Origin: Doryteuthis pealeii | Taxonomy: Eukaryota > Mollusca > Cephalopoda > Myopsida > Loliginidae | Direction of reading: 5' to 3' | DNA: 64,000 bases | Assembly (NCBI GenBank): GCA_023376005.1 | Contig: CM042151.1 | Location: 74,677,456-74,741,455, forward strand | Shown: positions 1 to 11,300 of the stretch, one piece after another | Layout of the letters: each line of letters starts with the position of its first letter | How positions within the stretch are numbered: position 1 is the stretch's first letter | Program-made: the position numbers and the translations under genes | Notes under the pieces: model-generated | Database searches by the model: none | The model's input: the letters and a program-made list of their open reading frames with translations, nothing else | Told to the model about the DNA's origin: nothing

Positions 1-1430
1 ATTGGGCACCAGACCCAACATCACATTAAAACTACTGGCCAACCTGCATACTCTCACCCACGGCATCTAGCACCACACAAATTGACATACGCCAGGAAGG
101 AGTTTGACCGTATGTTAAACGACGGCACCGTCCGCCCTCAGACAGCCCTTACGCCTCGCCACTACATCTTGTCCCGAAACCTGGGGGCACCGAATTTCGG
201 ATATGTGTCGATTACAGGAGGCTGAATGCTTCAACAGTGCCGGACCGTTACCCCCGTCGCACATCCATGACTTTGCATCAGGGTTACAGGGTACCCGCAT
301 TTTCTCCAGAATCGACTTGACCAATCATCAGGTCCCGGTGGCTCCAGAGGACATCCCCCAAGACAGCGGTCACAACACCTTTTGGCCTATACGAATTTGT
401 TAAAATGCCATTTGGTTTGCGTAACGCCGCACAAACGTTCCAGAGACTAATGGACGAGATACTTCGTGGACTACCGTTCTTCTATGCGTACATAGACGAC
501 ATCCTGATTGCTAGCAGAGATGCCGACTCCCACAAACAACATTTGCATGAGGTGTTCCGACGACTGTCGCACTATGGCTTGAAATTAAACCTAGACAAGT
601 GTGCTTTCGGTGTGAGCAGCGTCGACTTTCTCGGGCACCGCACAGACGCCAGTGGGATCACACCCCTACCGGATAAAATACAAGCGATTCAGGAGTTTCC
701 CACTCCAACGTCAATAAAGCAAATCCGGCGGTTCGTGGGAATGATTAATTTTTATCGAACATTCATTCCAAAGTGTTCCTCAATCCTTCAGACGCTGACC
801 AACCTGATCCAAAAAAGGAACAAAACCATAACGTTGGAGGGAGACGCTTTGTGCACATTTCACGCAGCTAAAAATGCACTGGCGGAATTCACGAAGCTCT
901 CGTTTATTAACGACGACCCACGGACTCGACTATTCCTGACAACTGACGCGTCGGACGAGGGGATAGGCGCGGTGGTCGAACAAGAGTTAAACTCCGAACG
1001 TAAGCCCATCGCGTTCTTCTCGGCCAAACTCTCGTCGGCACAAAGGCGATACAGCACATTCTCCCGGGAGTTACTGGCGATATATTTGTCCGTCAAGCAC
1101 TTTCGACACCTTGTGGAAGGCAGAGAGTTTATAATCTTCACCGACCACAAGCCGCTTACAACCCTGATGCACACGAACTCGGACAAGTATACTTCCCGCG
1201 AGATTAGACATTTGGACTATATCTCACAATTTTCGACAGATATCCAACACATAAAGGGGAAGGACAATGCAGTCGCAGACACGCTATCCAGGACAGAGAT
1301 CTACACTCTCGACACTGACACATTGAGTCAGGATTTGAATCGCGGACGAACAAAAATCCGACTCTACCTTACCAGACGTCCTGGCGAACACGTCTCTGAA
1401 ACTCCAAGAATTCCCGGCTCCTTTCAGTGA
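1..1430 (+). pseudogene. Ty3/Gypsy pol remnant: reverse transcriptase and RNase H
   Basis: This encodes the RT and RNase H part of an LTR-retrotransposon polyprotein, which copies element RNA into DNA in cytoplasmic particles. From base 1 the translation resembles the segment just upstream of RT; a CVDYRRLN motif lies near 186-225. The frame then changes at least twice between about 250 and 405, with a small deletion in the SRIDL region. From 405 to 1430 one frame is open for 341 codons. It contains MPFGLRNAAQTFQR, the catalytic YIDD box (near codon 30), a DFLGH motif, FVGMINFYRTFIP, and the RNase H segments TTDASDEGIGAVV and IFTDHKPLT. Motif style resembles the CsRn1-like group of Ty3/Gypsy elements (inference). 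Gag, protease and the 5' LTR lie outside the window. The frameshifts make it non-autonomous, unless they are sequencing errors. Confidence 0.93.
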
Positions 1431-1437
1431 CAAGACT

Positions 1438-2633
1438 TTGCTTTGCGACGTCAACATGAGCACCCCTAGACCGTACATCCCTCCTACGTTGCGGAGACGA
1501 GTATTTCAACTCTTACACGGATTATCACATCCGAGTAAACGGGCTACAGTCAAACTTATCGCGGACCATTTTGTCTGGCCGAGCATGAACGTCGATGTTC
1601 GCGAATGGGTCTGCACATGCTTGGAGTGCCAGAAATGCAAGGTGCATCGACATACAAAATCCCCGATAGGCACATTCTGCAATCCGGACTCTCGCTTCTC
1701 ACACATCCACGTGGACCTGGTGGGACCACTGCCAATGTGCCAAGGTTACCAGCACCTTCTAACCATTGTGGATCGTTTTTCCCGCTGGCCAATGGCTGTG
1801 CCTATTAAAGACACTTCAGCAACTACAGTGGCCAAGGAGATCCTCCGACATTGGATCACGACCTTCGGATCGCCTCGAATCATTTCCAAGATCGCGGTGC
1901 GCAGTTCCAGTCAGCCCTTTTTACTGAATTTACCCGCTTGCTCGGGGTAAAACTCACAAGGACGACAGCTTACCACCCTTGCGCCAACGGCCTAGTCGAG
2001 TGATTCCACAGATCTCTAAAGACCTCACTAGCAACCAAGGAGACGACCACTAATTGGGTAGATAACCTTCCTTTGATCCTGCTATCATTGAGGAATACAA
2101 TCAAGGAAGATCTGGGTTGTTCTGTAGCGGAACTGGTTTTCGGTACACCGCTTTCGCTCCCGGGTCAGTTCTTCTCAACAACGTCTGATTCTACACCAAC
2201 GACTTCGTTTTGCAGGAGCTGACAGAAGATGGCAACAGTAAAATATACCCCTCCGCGTCCCAGAACCGCCGATACATACATCCCACAACAGCTGCAGAAT
2301 TGCGAATTTATTTTCGTTAGAGACGATACCATCCGACGACCGCTCACCCCGACATATACGGGGCCATTTAAAGTGATTAGTCGCACCGAAAAACACTTCA
2401 AAATCAATCGCGGCAAACGTATGGACACAGTATCAATCGACCGTATCGAACCCGCATTGATCGAGAAAACGCAGGCGACAACAACTACGAATTTCTCGTT
2501 CAACACTAAATCACCCGCCGACGAACGAACAGAGGCAACAAGCAGTCAGACACAAAGACATCCCCCGACGTTAGGACACGTTTCGGCCGTAGGGTTACCT
2601 GCCCTTCAAGATTCAAAGACACAATATAATTGA
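1438..2633 (+). pseudogene. Ty3/Gypsy integrase remnant
   Basis: This is the integrase part of the same pol, which would insert element cDNA into the host genome. An open frame at 1438-1950 carries the H2C2 zinc module (HGLSHPSKRAT, then CLECQKCK) and the first catalytic aspartate in HVDLVGPLP. After FGSPRII the frame shifts. The second catalytic region continues in another frame and has an in-frame TGA near 2000, where the conserved NGLVERFHR-type motif is expected. A further frame at 2229-2633 gives the C-terminal GPY/F-type module (YTGPFKVISR and VSIDRIEPA). No chromodomain is evident. The reading frame ends just before the polypurine tract, the normal position for the end of pol. At least two frameshifts and one stop are present. 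Confidence 0.92.
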
Positions 2634-2650
2634 TGATAATCAATTATCTT

Positions 2651-2660
2651 GGAGGGGGGC
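2651..2660 (+). promoter_or_regulatory. polypurine tract (plus-strand primer)
   Basis: A purine run, ggaggggggc, sits a few bases before the predicted LTR start, where Ty3/Gypsy elements prime plus-strand synthesis. Confidence 0.75.
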
Positions 2661-2892
2661 CTTTGTCGTAGGCACTGTCATGCTTCTACTACTACTACTA
2701 TTTTGAATCAAGAGGAAAAGGGAGGCAGCGTTCCTGCGACTTTGAACTTAGCACGTAAGGAAATGACTCAGCATTTTTTTACCAACCCAAACAAATTAAA
2801 TAGTTAATACCATACCCCAATCTCGTATCACTCAACAAACATCCCGAAAAGGATTTTCTCTGAGAAAACGATCTTAGGCGTACGTGAACACC

Positions 2893-2900
2893 TATTTAAA
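2893..2900 (+). promoter_or_regulatory. TATA-like box in the LTR
   Basis: TATTTAAA lies about 230 bp into the LTR, a reasonable core-promoter position for element transcription. It is identified by sequence and position only. Confidence 0.5.
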
Positions 2901-2930
2901 CAGCACAGTTTTGAGGTGATGCAGCTAGCC

Positions 2931-2966
2931 AACGACGACGACGACGACGACGCTGCTGCTGCTGCT
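2931..2966 (+). repeat. (ACG)n followed by (GCT)n trinucleotide runs
   Basis: About seven ACG units are followed directly by five GCT units, inside the LTR downstream of the TATA-like box. Confidence 0.9.
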
Positions 2967-3219
2967 AAAACCAGTTCTTTGCCCGCTGATTGCTGACCTT
3001 TGCCCGCTGATCCCTGACCTTTGCTTGATCGCTAGTCAACTTACTACTGTTGCCACTTTTAAAAGCCCTTCTCAGGGCTAAAAAGAGAAAGTCTTCTTAT
3101 ATTTTAAACAGTTCTTCTTAGAGCTATCAGAAAGTCTCACCACTCCTCTGCTGGGCCGCTTGCAGTGTCGGATCAAATTGGGTCGCTCACAGTATCATAC
3201 GTTACTGTACTCTTGCTCC

Positions 3220-3365
3220 ACACCGTTCCTCGTCGGGTCGAATCTGTCCGTTTAAAGCGTCCTCGGGTCGAAACTACACATTCAGAGTGCCTTCGTCGGG
3301 TCGAATCTGTCCGTTTGAGGTGTCTTCGTCGGGTCGAATCAATGCATTCAAAGCACCGTCATTGA
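3220..3365 (+). repeat. short tandem repeat of about 38 bp inside the LTR
   Basis: Three to four units share the core cgtcgggtcgaatctgtccg with diverged spacers. It lies just before the larger minisatellite, and both share tcgtc-gggc-type words, so they may be related. Confidence 0.75.
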
Positions 3366-3514
3366 CGAGTCTAATCGGGTCTTTCCTAATATCATCCCCT
3401 ACCAGACCCTTACTCCGCATCTTTCCCTGTCAGGCCGCTCCCGGTACCGTTTATTGAAGGGTCGTGCTTTCGTACTACGCCAAACCGTTTCGTCCGTACC
3501 GTTCGTCAGGGTTT

Positions 3515-4535
3515 TGTCGCGTATCGTCTCTGTCGGGCCGCTACGGTGTCATCTATTACCAACAAACAGATCGTCTCTGTCGGGCCGCTATTGTCATCTA
3601 TTACCAGATCGTCTCTGTCGGGCCCGGTGTCATCTATTACCAACAATCAGATCGTCTCTGTCGGGCCGCTACCGGTGTCATCTATTACCAACAAACAGAT
3701 CGTCTCTGTCGGGCCGCTACCGGTGTCATATTACCAACAAACATCGTCTCTGTCGGGCCGCTACCGGTGTCATCTATTACCAACAAACAGATCGTCTCTG
3801 TCGGCCGCTACCGGTGTCATCTATTACCAGCAAACAATCGTCTCTGTCGGGCCGCTACCGGTGTCATCTATTACCAACAAACAGATCGTCTCTGTCGGCC
3901 GCTACCGGTGTCATCTATTACCAGCAAACAGATCGTCTCTGTCGGGCCGCTACCGGTGTCATCTATTACCAACAAACAGATCGTCTCTGTCGGCCGCTAC
4001 CGGTGTCATCTATTACCAGCAAACAGATCGTCTCTGTCGGGCCGCTACCGGTGTCATCTATTACCAACAAACAGATCGTCTGTCGGGCCGCTACCAGTGT
4101 CATATATTACCAACAAACAGATCGTCTCTGTCGGCCGCTACCGGTGTCATCTATTACCAACAAACAGAAAGACCGGTGTCATCTATTACCAGCAAACAAA
4201 TCGTCTCTGTCGGGCCGCTACCATCTATTACCAGCAAACAGATCGTCTCTGTCGGGCCGCTACCGTGTCAGTCAATATCGTCTCTGTCGGCCGCTACCGG
4301 TGTCATCTATTACCAACAAACAGATCGTCTCTGTCGCTAATCTATTACCAACCGGTGTCATCTATTACCAACAAACAGATCGTCTCTGTCTACCGGTGTC
4401 ATCTATTACCAGGTCGGGCCGCTACCGGTGTCATCTATTACGTCTCTGTCGGGCCGCTACCGGTGTCATCTATTACCAACAAACAGATCGTACCTGTCTG
4501 GCCGCTACCAGTGTCGTCCATTACCAGCAAACAGA
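3515..4535 (+). repeat. 48-bp GC-rich minisatellite inside the LTR
   Basis: About 21 head-to-tail units of 47-48 bp share the words gatcgtctctgtcgggccgc and taccggtgtcatctattacc. Copies differ by a missing G (47 bp) and by partial deletions, mostly after 4180. The unit lacks stop codons in the forward frames, so three overlapping long forward ORFs (264-388 codons) arise from repetition. I do not read these as protein genes. Confidence 0.95.
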
Positions 4536-4615
4536 TATAACATCGGCGCATTCGAATCAGACGGCGTACACAGCTCCTGAACATAATACCTTAACATTGC
4601 TGTACAATTACAGAC

Positions 4616-4621
4616 AATAAA
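4616..4621 (+). terminator. LTR polyadenylation signal
   Basis: AATAAA lies about 120 bp before the LTR end and is followed by a T-rich stretch. Confidence 0.6.
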
Positions 4622-4739
4622 AAACTTATTTGTATTGAACTGTCACTCACTCGTTTGTCTTTTCTCTTTTGCTTTGTATTGTGTGGGAACTATTGCATAA
4701 AAAGTTCGTGTGGTCGACCCTGTTATCGACCCCACGACA

Positions 4740-4965
4740 AATACTAGCCCAAGTAAGAGCCAAGGTGGAGGGTTACAAAGTCATAGACTACTCAACCATT
4801 AACCGTCCTTAAGCCTCATGGGTCACCACCCACGGCTATGAAGTGACCCCAGGAGGTCTTACCCCTCTGCAGAGGTACAGTCTGGGTATTCTACCGCTCT
4901 ACCCGGCAGGGTTACCCTAGCTATCGGTTAAATAGTATCACTAGTATTCTTCTACTAGGATGGCT
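4740..4965 (-). repeat. dispersed repeat family D, copy 1 (reverse, partial)
   Basis: In reverse complement this matches the repeats at 7849-8185 and 22737-23060. Shared words include ctctgcaga, gtgggtgg, aaggtgga and ttgggctag. The copy stops exactly at the LTR boundary, so the Ty3/Gypsy element appears to have inserted into this repeat. Confidence 0.75.
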
Positions 4966-5082
4966 TTAGCATTAAATAACCCACGAAGGTTCATATACCA
5001 TTAAAAACAAAGACACCAAAATGCCGCAGTAACTTCATGAATATACTCGATTTAAAAGCTGCAATGATGGCGATTTATTTTA

Positions 5083-5405
5083 TTTACAAATTTCGCTACA
5101 AATGCAGAATAGCGCGCAAGAGATAATATCATTAGATTACGTATAAAAAGTATTCCATTTCCTCACATTTCACGGAAATACCCGAAACCTTTGAAACGCT
5201 AGGAATAGGGTTAGGGTAAGGGATAGTATTAGTTTTATGAGTACGGCTAATGTTAGGATTAGTGCTATGGTTAGGATTAAGATTACTTTTAAGGTTAGGG
5301 TTAGGCTACTTCGGGCGTTTCCGTAATCTAATGCTATTTATACGTAAAATGCGATTCTAGTGATATTATATCTTACGTAGTCTTCTGCATTTGTACTTAC
5401 AAAGA
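5083..5405. mobile_element. foldback/MITE-like element with degenerate TTAGGG core
   Basis: The left arm (5083-5200) and right arm (5310-5405) are inverted copies. Shared words are acaaatgcagaa, gataatatca and tagattac/ttacgtata. The centre (5205-5310) has repeated ttaggg, gttagg and ggattag words. No coding capacity is seen. Confidence 0.7.
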
Positions 5406-5810
5406 ATATGGGGGAGGGGGGAGGGAAAATATTTTAAAATCAGGTCGTGGCCATAAGTTATTGGCAGGAGAACGCGTGATGTTAACTGAACAAAGCCATA
5501 TATGGTAAAAAGAACAAGGGATCTTGCATAAATTTAGTAGAAGAAAGTTATTACGTCATTTACGCTTACGACGTCATCAATACAAAATGGCGCATATGGA
5601 AATAGATTAGAAGATATAGAAGACGTGAAAAACGAAGCTGCTTTTCTGATTTCAAAGACAAAAGAAAAGTAAAAAGAAGACTAAATTTTGATCAACATGA
5701 AAACAAACGAAGATTCCTTACTCTCTACATAGATCGCAGAAAAATACAAGAAAGATCTCCTGTTTCTACGTTCAATGAGGTAAGAAATTTTGAACGAATA
5801 AAGTGTTTCA
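5406..5810. other. no gene seen
   Basis: This is AT-rich single-copy-looking sequence with a short G-rich run near 5410-5425. Nothing coding is supported. Confidence 0.5.
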
Positions 5811-6290
5811 AATGACAAAGAATCGAACGCTGATATTCAACACTTAAAGAGAAAATTGTTGATTGAACCTGAGACAATTAATTGGAAGTTATTCCTAAAA
5901 AAAAAAAAAGAAAAAAAAAGGGATTTCTGCATGAAGAATCTTCAGTCTGTGTATTGTATGAGACTGTAAACAAATGACAGAGAATCGAACGCTGATATTC
6001 AACACTTAAGAGAAAATTTGTTGATTTAACCTGAGACAATTAATTGGCAGTTATTCCTAAAAAAAAAAAAAGAAGGGATTTCTGCATGAACAATCTTCAG
6101 TCTGTGTATTGTATGAGACTGTAAACAAATGACAGAGAATCGAACGATGATATTCAACACTTAAAGAGAAAATTGTTGATTGAACCTGAGACAATTAATG
6201 TTATTACTATCCACTTATAAAATAAACTGGCAGTTATTAAAAAAAAAAAAAAAAAAAAGGATTTCTGCATGAACAATGTTCATTCTGTGA
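5811..6290 (+). repeat. three tandem units of about 160 bp
   Basis: Units begin near 5811, 5973 and 6128 with aatgacaaagaatcgaacg or a close variant. Each contains an A-rich run of 13-18 bases followed by ggatttctgcatgaa. The third unit has a small insertion near 6200-6225. Confidence 0.9.
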
Positions 6291-6419
6291 CTTAACTTAA
6301 ATTCAAATTAATTTGTTAATACTATTGACGTATTCTAAAAATATTCCCTGTTATTCAACAGAGAATTATAAAATTCTCCTTTTTTTTTTATGTAGCAAAT
6401 ATATGATTCTAACTGTATT

Positions 6420-7330
6420 TTTAAAGAATGTTTAATATACAGTAGTCACATTTTTTTTTCACATGACAAATATAAATTCTTTTTTTTTTTCAAGATGGTA
6501 AATGTACAATTTTTAAATATTTTTTTGACATAGCAAATATAGAATTTTATCTTTTTTTTTAATGTGGCAAATATAAAATACTCAGATTTTACTAAAATAG
6601 GAAATATACATTTTTTAGATTTTATTAACATGTCTAATATATAATTATTAGATTTTACTAACATATTAAATATACTCTTCTTATGTTTTACTAACATATC
6701 AAACATAGTCAATTCTTAGATTTTACTAATATATCAAATGGACCATTCTTAGACTTTACTAATATATCAAATGGACCATTCTTAGATTTTACTAACATGT
6801 TAAATGGACCATTCTTAGACTTTACTAATATATCAAATGGACCATTCTTAGACTTTACTAATATATCAAACAGACAATTCTTAGATTTTACTAATATATC
6901 AAATGGACATTCTTAGACTTTACTAATATATCAAATGGACCATTCTTAGATTTTACTAACATGTCAAATGGACCATTTTAGATTTTACTAATATATCAAA
7001 TGGACCATTCTTAGATTTTACTAACATGTGAAATATATAATTATTAGATTTTACTAACTTCTCAAATAGACAATTCTTAGAGTTTACTAATACAGAAAAA
7101 TATACGCTTCTTAGATTTTATTAATATCTCAAATAGACAATTCTTCAATTTTACTAACATAGCAAATAAATACTTCTGAGATTTTACTAAAATGTCATAA
7201 TTCTTATAATTTGCTAACTTAGCAATATGCAATTTTCACGTGGCAAAATACAATTGTCAGATTTTAATGACATGACAAATAGACACTTGTCAGTTTTTTT
7301 TTTTAATGGAAAATATAAATTTGCAAATTT
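6420..7330 (+). repeat. AT-rich minisatellite of about 33 bp
   Basis: Diverged units follow the theme ttagattttactaacatat, then caaatggaccattc. Units are most regular at 6710-7020 and decay on both sides. A minus-strand ORF through 6446-6712 is only a by-product of the repeat. Confidence 0.85.
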
Positions 7331-7435
7331 CTATTCAAGCGAGACAAATACAAAATTTTAAGTTTTCTTTTAAATTGATAAGTGAACGATTCATTGCTAT
7401 AAGATTATTAAAATGTCTACATGTGAAATATGTTC

Positions 7436-7560
7436 TCTCTTTCTCTCTTTCAAAGTCTGTCTCTGTCTCTCTCTGTCTCTCTCTGTCTCTCACTTTCTTT
7501 CAAACTCCCCCACTCAAACTCTCACTCTTATTCTATCTTTGTCTCTCTTTCACTTGATAC
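7436..7560 (+). repeat. (TCTC)n / (TGTCTC)n microsatellite
   Basis: Pyrimidine-rich imperfect repeats of ctctctgtctct type lie immediately before the diverged satellite monomers. Confidence 0.85.
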
Positions 7561-7639
7561 GTTCATTAAATATCGGTATGAACAGATATTTCTCTGTGTG
7601 ACTCTCTTATTCTATGTATCTTTTTAAATTTCACATTCT

Positions 7640-8395
7640 CTGTCTATCTGAAATTCTCAATCGTTCCCTATCTCATTTAATTTCTCTATCTTCCCCAACC
7701 CGCAGCCAATGTTCCTTACTGTGTTTTTCCCGTCGCCATTCAGTTTATCTGAATGGCATCTCTGACCCACCCGTCTATCTCTTTCTTAGAATCACTCATA
7801 GTAGGATGTGTGATTCGATGTCCCTTACTGTGTTCGTCCCATCGCAATTCCCGCCCAGTCGGCTGGGGCATTAGAATACACCGACTGCACCTCTGCAGAG
7901 GGGTAAGACTCCCCCAATGGGGCCACCTGTTGGCCGTGGGTGGCAACCCGTAATGCTGAAGGATAAAAACCAAGGTGGATGAGCAATTCATGACTTGCAA
8001 TACTCCACTTTGTACCTATCTTGGGCTAGACGGGCGGTCGGAGAGGCCCGCTCCGATCAATCGGCTGGTCACATCAAGCCCTAGCACCTATATGATTTTC
8101 CCAACCCTGTTGCCCTGATGGAAACCCCAAACCCCTTTTTATCATATGGGTGCTAAGAGATGGTGACTGAGGGTCTAAATGTCATGTATGTCTGATAAAA
8201 TGTCTCCTACTGTGTTCTTAACATTTCTACTTAGTTTGAGTAAAGTATTACCCCCAAACCTTCTCTCTAAAACTTTCTTAGTATCCCTCATTGTGGGATG
8301 TGTAAATACAATATCCCTTATTTTGTTAATAATACTTTTATTTTGTTTTATAGAAATATTCCCCATCTCTCTCTATATATACATTTAGTTTGAAT
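7640..8395 (+). repeat. decayed edge monomers of the 110-bp satellite
   Basis: Satellite landmarks recur in strongly diverged form. Examples are gaatcactcatagtaggatg at 7790-7810, tcattgtgggatgtgtaaat near 8290, and ttttatagaaatattcccc near 8350. A dispersed D repeat interrupts them at 7849-8185. A perfect 9-bp hairpin (gccattcag / ctgaatggc) lies at 7735-7757. Confidence 0.75.
7849..8185 (+). repeat. dispersed repeat family D, copy 2
   Basis: It is closely similar to 22737-23060. Both start near tcggctggggc, carry cctctgcagaggggtaagac, and run to the word gagggtct. It is GC-richer than its surroundings. It has no ORF worth calling, and the family's origin is unknown to me. Confidence 0.85.
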
Positions 8396-11300
8396 CACTT
8401 TTTGTGGGATCTGTGATTCAATATCTTTTATTTTGTTGCTATTACTTTTATTTTGTTTTATAGAAATATTCCCCCCCTCTCTCTCTCTCTCTCTACACTT
8501 AGTTTTCAATCACTGATTGTGGGATCTGTGATTGAATATCTTTTATTTTGTTGCTATTACTTTTATTTTGTTTTATAGAAATATTCCCCCCTCTCTCTCT
8601 CTCTACACTTAGTTTTCATCACTGATTGTGGGATCTGTGATTGAATATCTTTTATTTTGTTGCTATTACTTTTATTTTGTTTATAGAAATATTTCCCCCC
8701 CTCTCTCTCTCTCTACACTTAGTTTTCATCACTGATTGTGGGATCTGTGATTGAATATCTTTTATTTTGTTGCTATTACTTTTATTTTGTTTTATAGAAA
8801 TATTCCCCCCCCCCTCTCTCTCTCTCTACACTTAGTTTTCATCACTGATTGTGGGATCTGTGATTGAATATCTTTTATTTTGTTGCTATTACTTTTATTT
8901 TGTTTTTATAGAAATATTCCCCCCCTCTCTCTCTCTCTACACTTAGTTTTCATCACTGATTGTGGGATCTGTGATTGAATATCTTTTTTTGTTGCTATTA
9001 CTTTTATTTTGTTTTATAGAAATATTCCCCCCCCCCTCTCTCTCTCTCTACACTTAGTTTTAATCACTGATTGTGGGATCTGTGATTGAATATCTTTTAT
9101 TTTGTTGCTATTACTTTTATTTTGTTTTATAGAAATATTCCCCCCCTCTCTCTCTCTCTCTACACTTAGTTTTATCACTGATTGTGGGATCTGTGATTGA
9201 ATATCTTTTATTTTGTTGCTATTACTTTTATTTTGTTTTATAGAAATATTCCCCCCCCTCTCTCTCTCTCTACACTTAGTTTTCATCACTGATTGTGGGA
9301 TCTGTGATTGAATATCTTTTATTTTGTTGCTATTACTTTTATTTTGTTTTATAGAAATATTCCCCCCCCTCTCTCTCTCTCTACACTTAGTTTTCATCAC
9401 TGATTGTGGGATCTGTGATTGAATATCTTTTATTTTGTTGCTATTACTTTTATTTTGTTTTATAGAAATATTCCCCCCCCTCTCTCTCTCTCTACACTTA
9501 GTTTTAATCACTGATTGTGGGATCTGTGATTGAATATCTTTTATTTTGTTGCTATTACTTTTATTTTGTTTTATAGAAATATTCCCCCCCCCTCTCTCTC
9601 TCTACACTTAGTTTTATCACTGATTGTGGGATCTGTGATTGAATATCTTTTATTTTGTTGCTATTACTTTTATTTTGTTTTATAGAAATATTCCCCCCCC
9701 CTCTCTCTCTCTCTACACTTAGTTTTCATCACTGATTGTGGGATCTGTGATTGAATATCTTTTATTTTGTTGCTATTACTTTTATTTTGTTTTATAGAAA
9801 TATTCCCCCCCTCTCTCTCTACACTTAGTTTTATCACTGATTGTGGGATCTGTGATTGAATATCTTTTATTTGTTGCTATTACTTTTATTTTGTTTTTAG
9901 AAATATTCCCCCCCTCTCTCTCTCTACACTTAGTTTTATCACTGATTGTGGGATCTGTGATTGAATATCTTTTATTTTGTTGCTATTACTTTTATTTTGT
10001 TTTTAGAAATATTCCCCCCCTCTCTCTCTCTCTACACTTAGTTTTCATCACTGATTGTGGGATCTGTGATTGAATATCTTTTATTTTGTTGCTATTACTT
10101 TTATTTTGTTTTTAGAAATATTCCCCCCCTCTCTCTCTCTCTACACTTAGTTTTCATCACTGATTGTGGGATCTGTGATTGAATATCTTTTATTTTGTTG
10201 CTATTACTTTTATTTTGTTTTAGAAATATTCCCCCCCTCTCTCTCTCTCTACACTTAGTTTTATCACTGATTGTGGGATCTGTGATTGAATATCTTTTAT
10301 TTTGTTGCTATTACTTTTATTTTGTTTTTAGAAATATTCCCCCCCCCTCTCTCTCTCTCTACACTTAGTTTTAATCACTGATTGTGGGATCTGTGATTGA
10401 ATATCTTTTATTTTGTTGCTATTACTTTTATTTTGTTTTTAGAAATATTCCCCCCCCTCTCTCTCTCTACACTTAGTTTTATCACTGATTGTGGGATCTG
10501 TGATTGAATATCTTTTATTTTGTTGCTATTACTTTTATTTTGTTTTATAGAAATATTCCCCCTCTCTCTCTCTCTACACTTAGTTTTCATCACTGATTGT
10601 GGGATCTGTGATTGAATATCTTTTATTTTGTTGCTATTACTTTTATTTTGTTTTATAGAAATATTCCCCCCTCTCTCTCTCTCTACACTTAGTTTTAATC
10701 ACTGATTGTGGGATCTGTGATTGAATATCTTTTATTTTGTTGCTATTACTTTTATTTTGTTTATAGAAATATTCCCCCCTCTCTCTCTCTCTACACTTAG
10801 TTTTATCACTGATTGTGGGATCTGTGATTGAATATCTTTTATTTTGCTATTACTTTTATTTTGTTTTATAGAAATATTCCCCCCTCTCTCTCTCTCTACA
10901 CTTAGTTTTAATCACTGATTGTGGGATCTGTGATTGAATATCTTTTATTTTGTTGCTATTACTTTTATTTTGTTTATAGAAATATTCCCCCCCCCTCTCT
11001 CTCTCTACACTTAGTTTTAATCACTGATTGTGGGATCTGTGATTGAATATCTTTTATTTTGTTTATTACTTTTATTTTGTTTATAGAAATATTCCCCCCC
11101 TCTCTCTCTACACTTAGTTTTATCACTGATTGTGGGATCTGTGATTGAATATCTTTTATTTGTTGCTATTACTTTTATTTTGTTTATAGAAATATTCCCC
11201 CCCTCTCTCTCTCTCTCTACACTTAGTTTTATCACTGATTGTGGGATCTGTGATTGAATATCTTTTATTTTGTTGCTATTACTTTTATTTTGTTTTATAG

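Larger units (their letters stand above)
2664..4739 (+). mobile_element. 3' LTR of the Ty3/Gypsy element (about 2.08 kb)
   Basis: The LTR starts TGTCGT directly after the polypurine tract and ends ACGACA, a perfect 6-bp inverted terminus. It contains a TATTTAAA box at 2893-2900 and an AATAAA signal at 4616-4621, which is the expected U3-R-U5 layout. Between them are trinucleotide runs, a short hairpin (AGCCCT and AGGGCT near 3065-3080), a tandem unit of about 38 bp and a long 48-bp minisatellite. It is unusually long for this superfamily, largely because of those repeats. The 5' LTR is not in the window, so the ends are inferred from terminal symmetry and the adjacent polypurine tract. Confidence 0.85.

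Noticed and set aside
3454..4620. Three overlapping forward ORFs of 264-388 codons as protein genes
   Set aside because: They run through a 48-bp minisatellite that lacks stop codons in the forward frames. The encoded repeats are the same DNA read in different frames, and the region lies inside an LTR.
5205..5310. Interstitial telomere or chromosome end
   Set aside because: TTAGGG words are degenerate, not in a regular array, and sit between inverted arms of a foldback element.
6446..6712. 88-codon minus-strand ORF
   Set aside because: It consists of the AT-rich 33-bp minisatellite translated as Lys/Ile/Phe-rich sequence.
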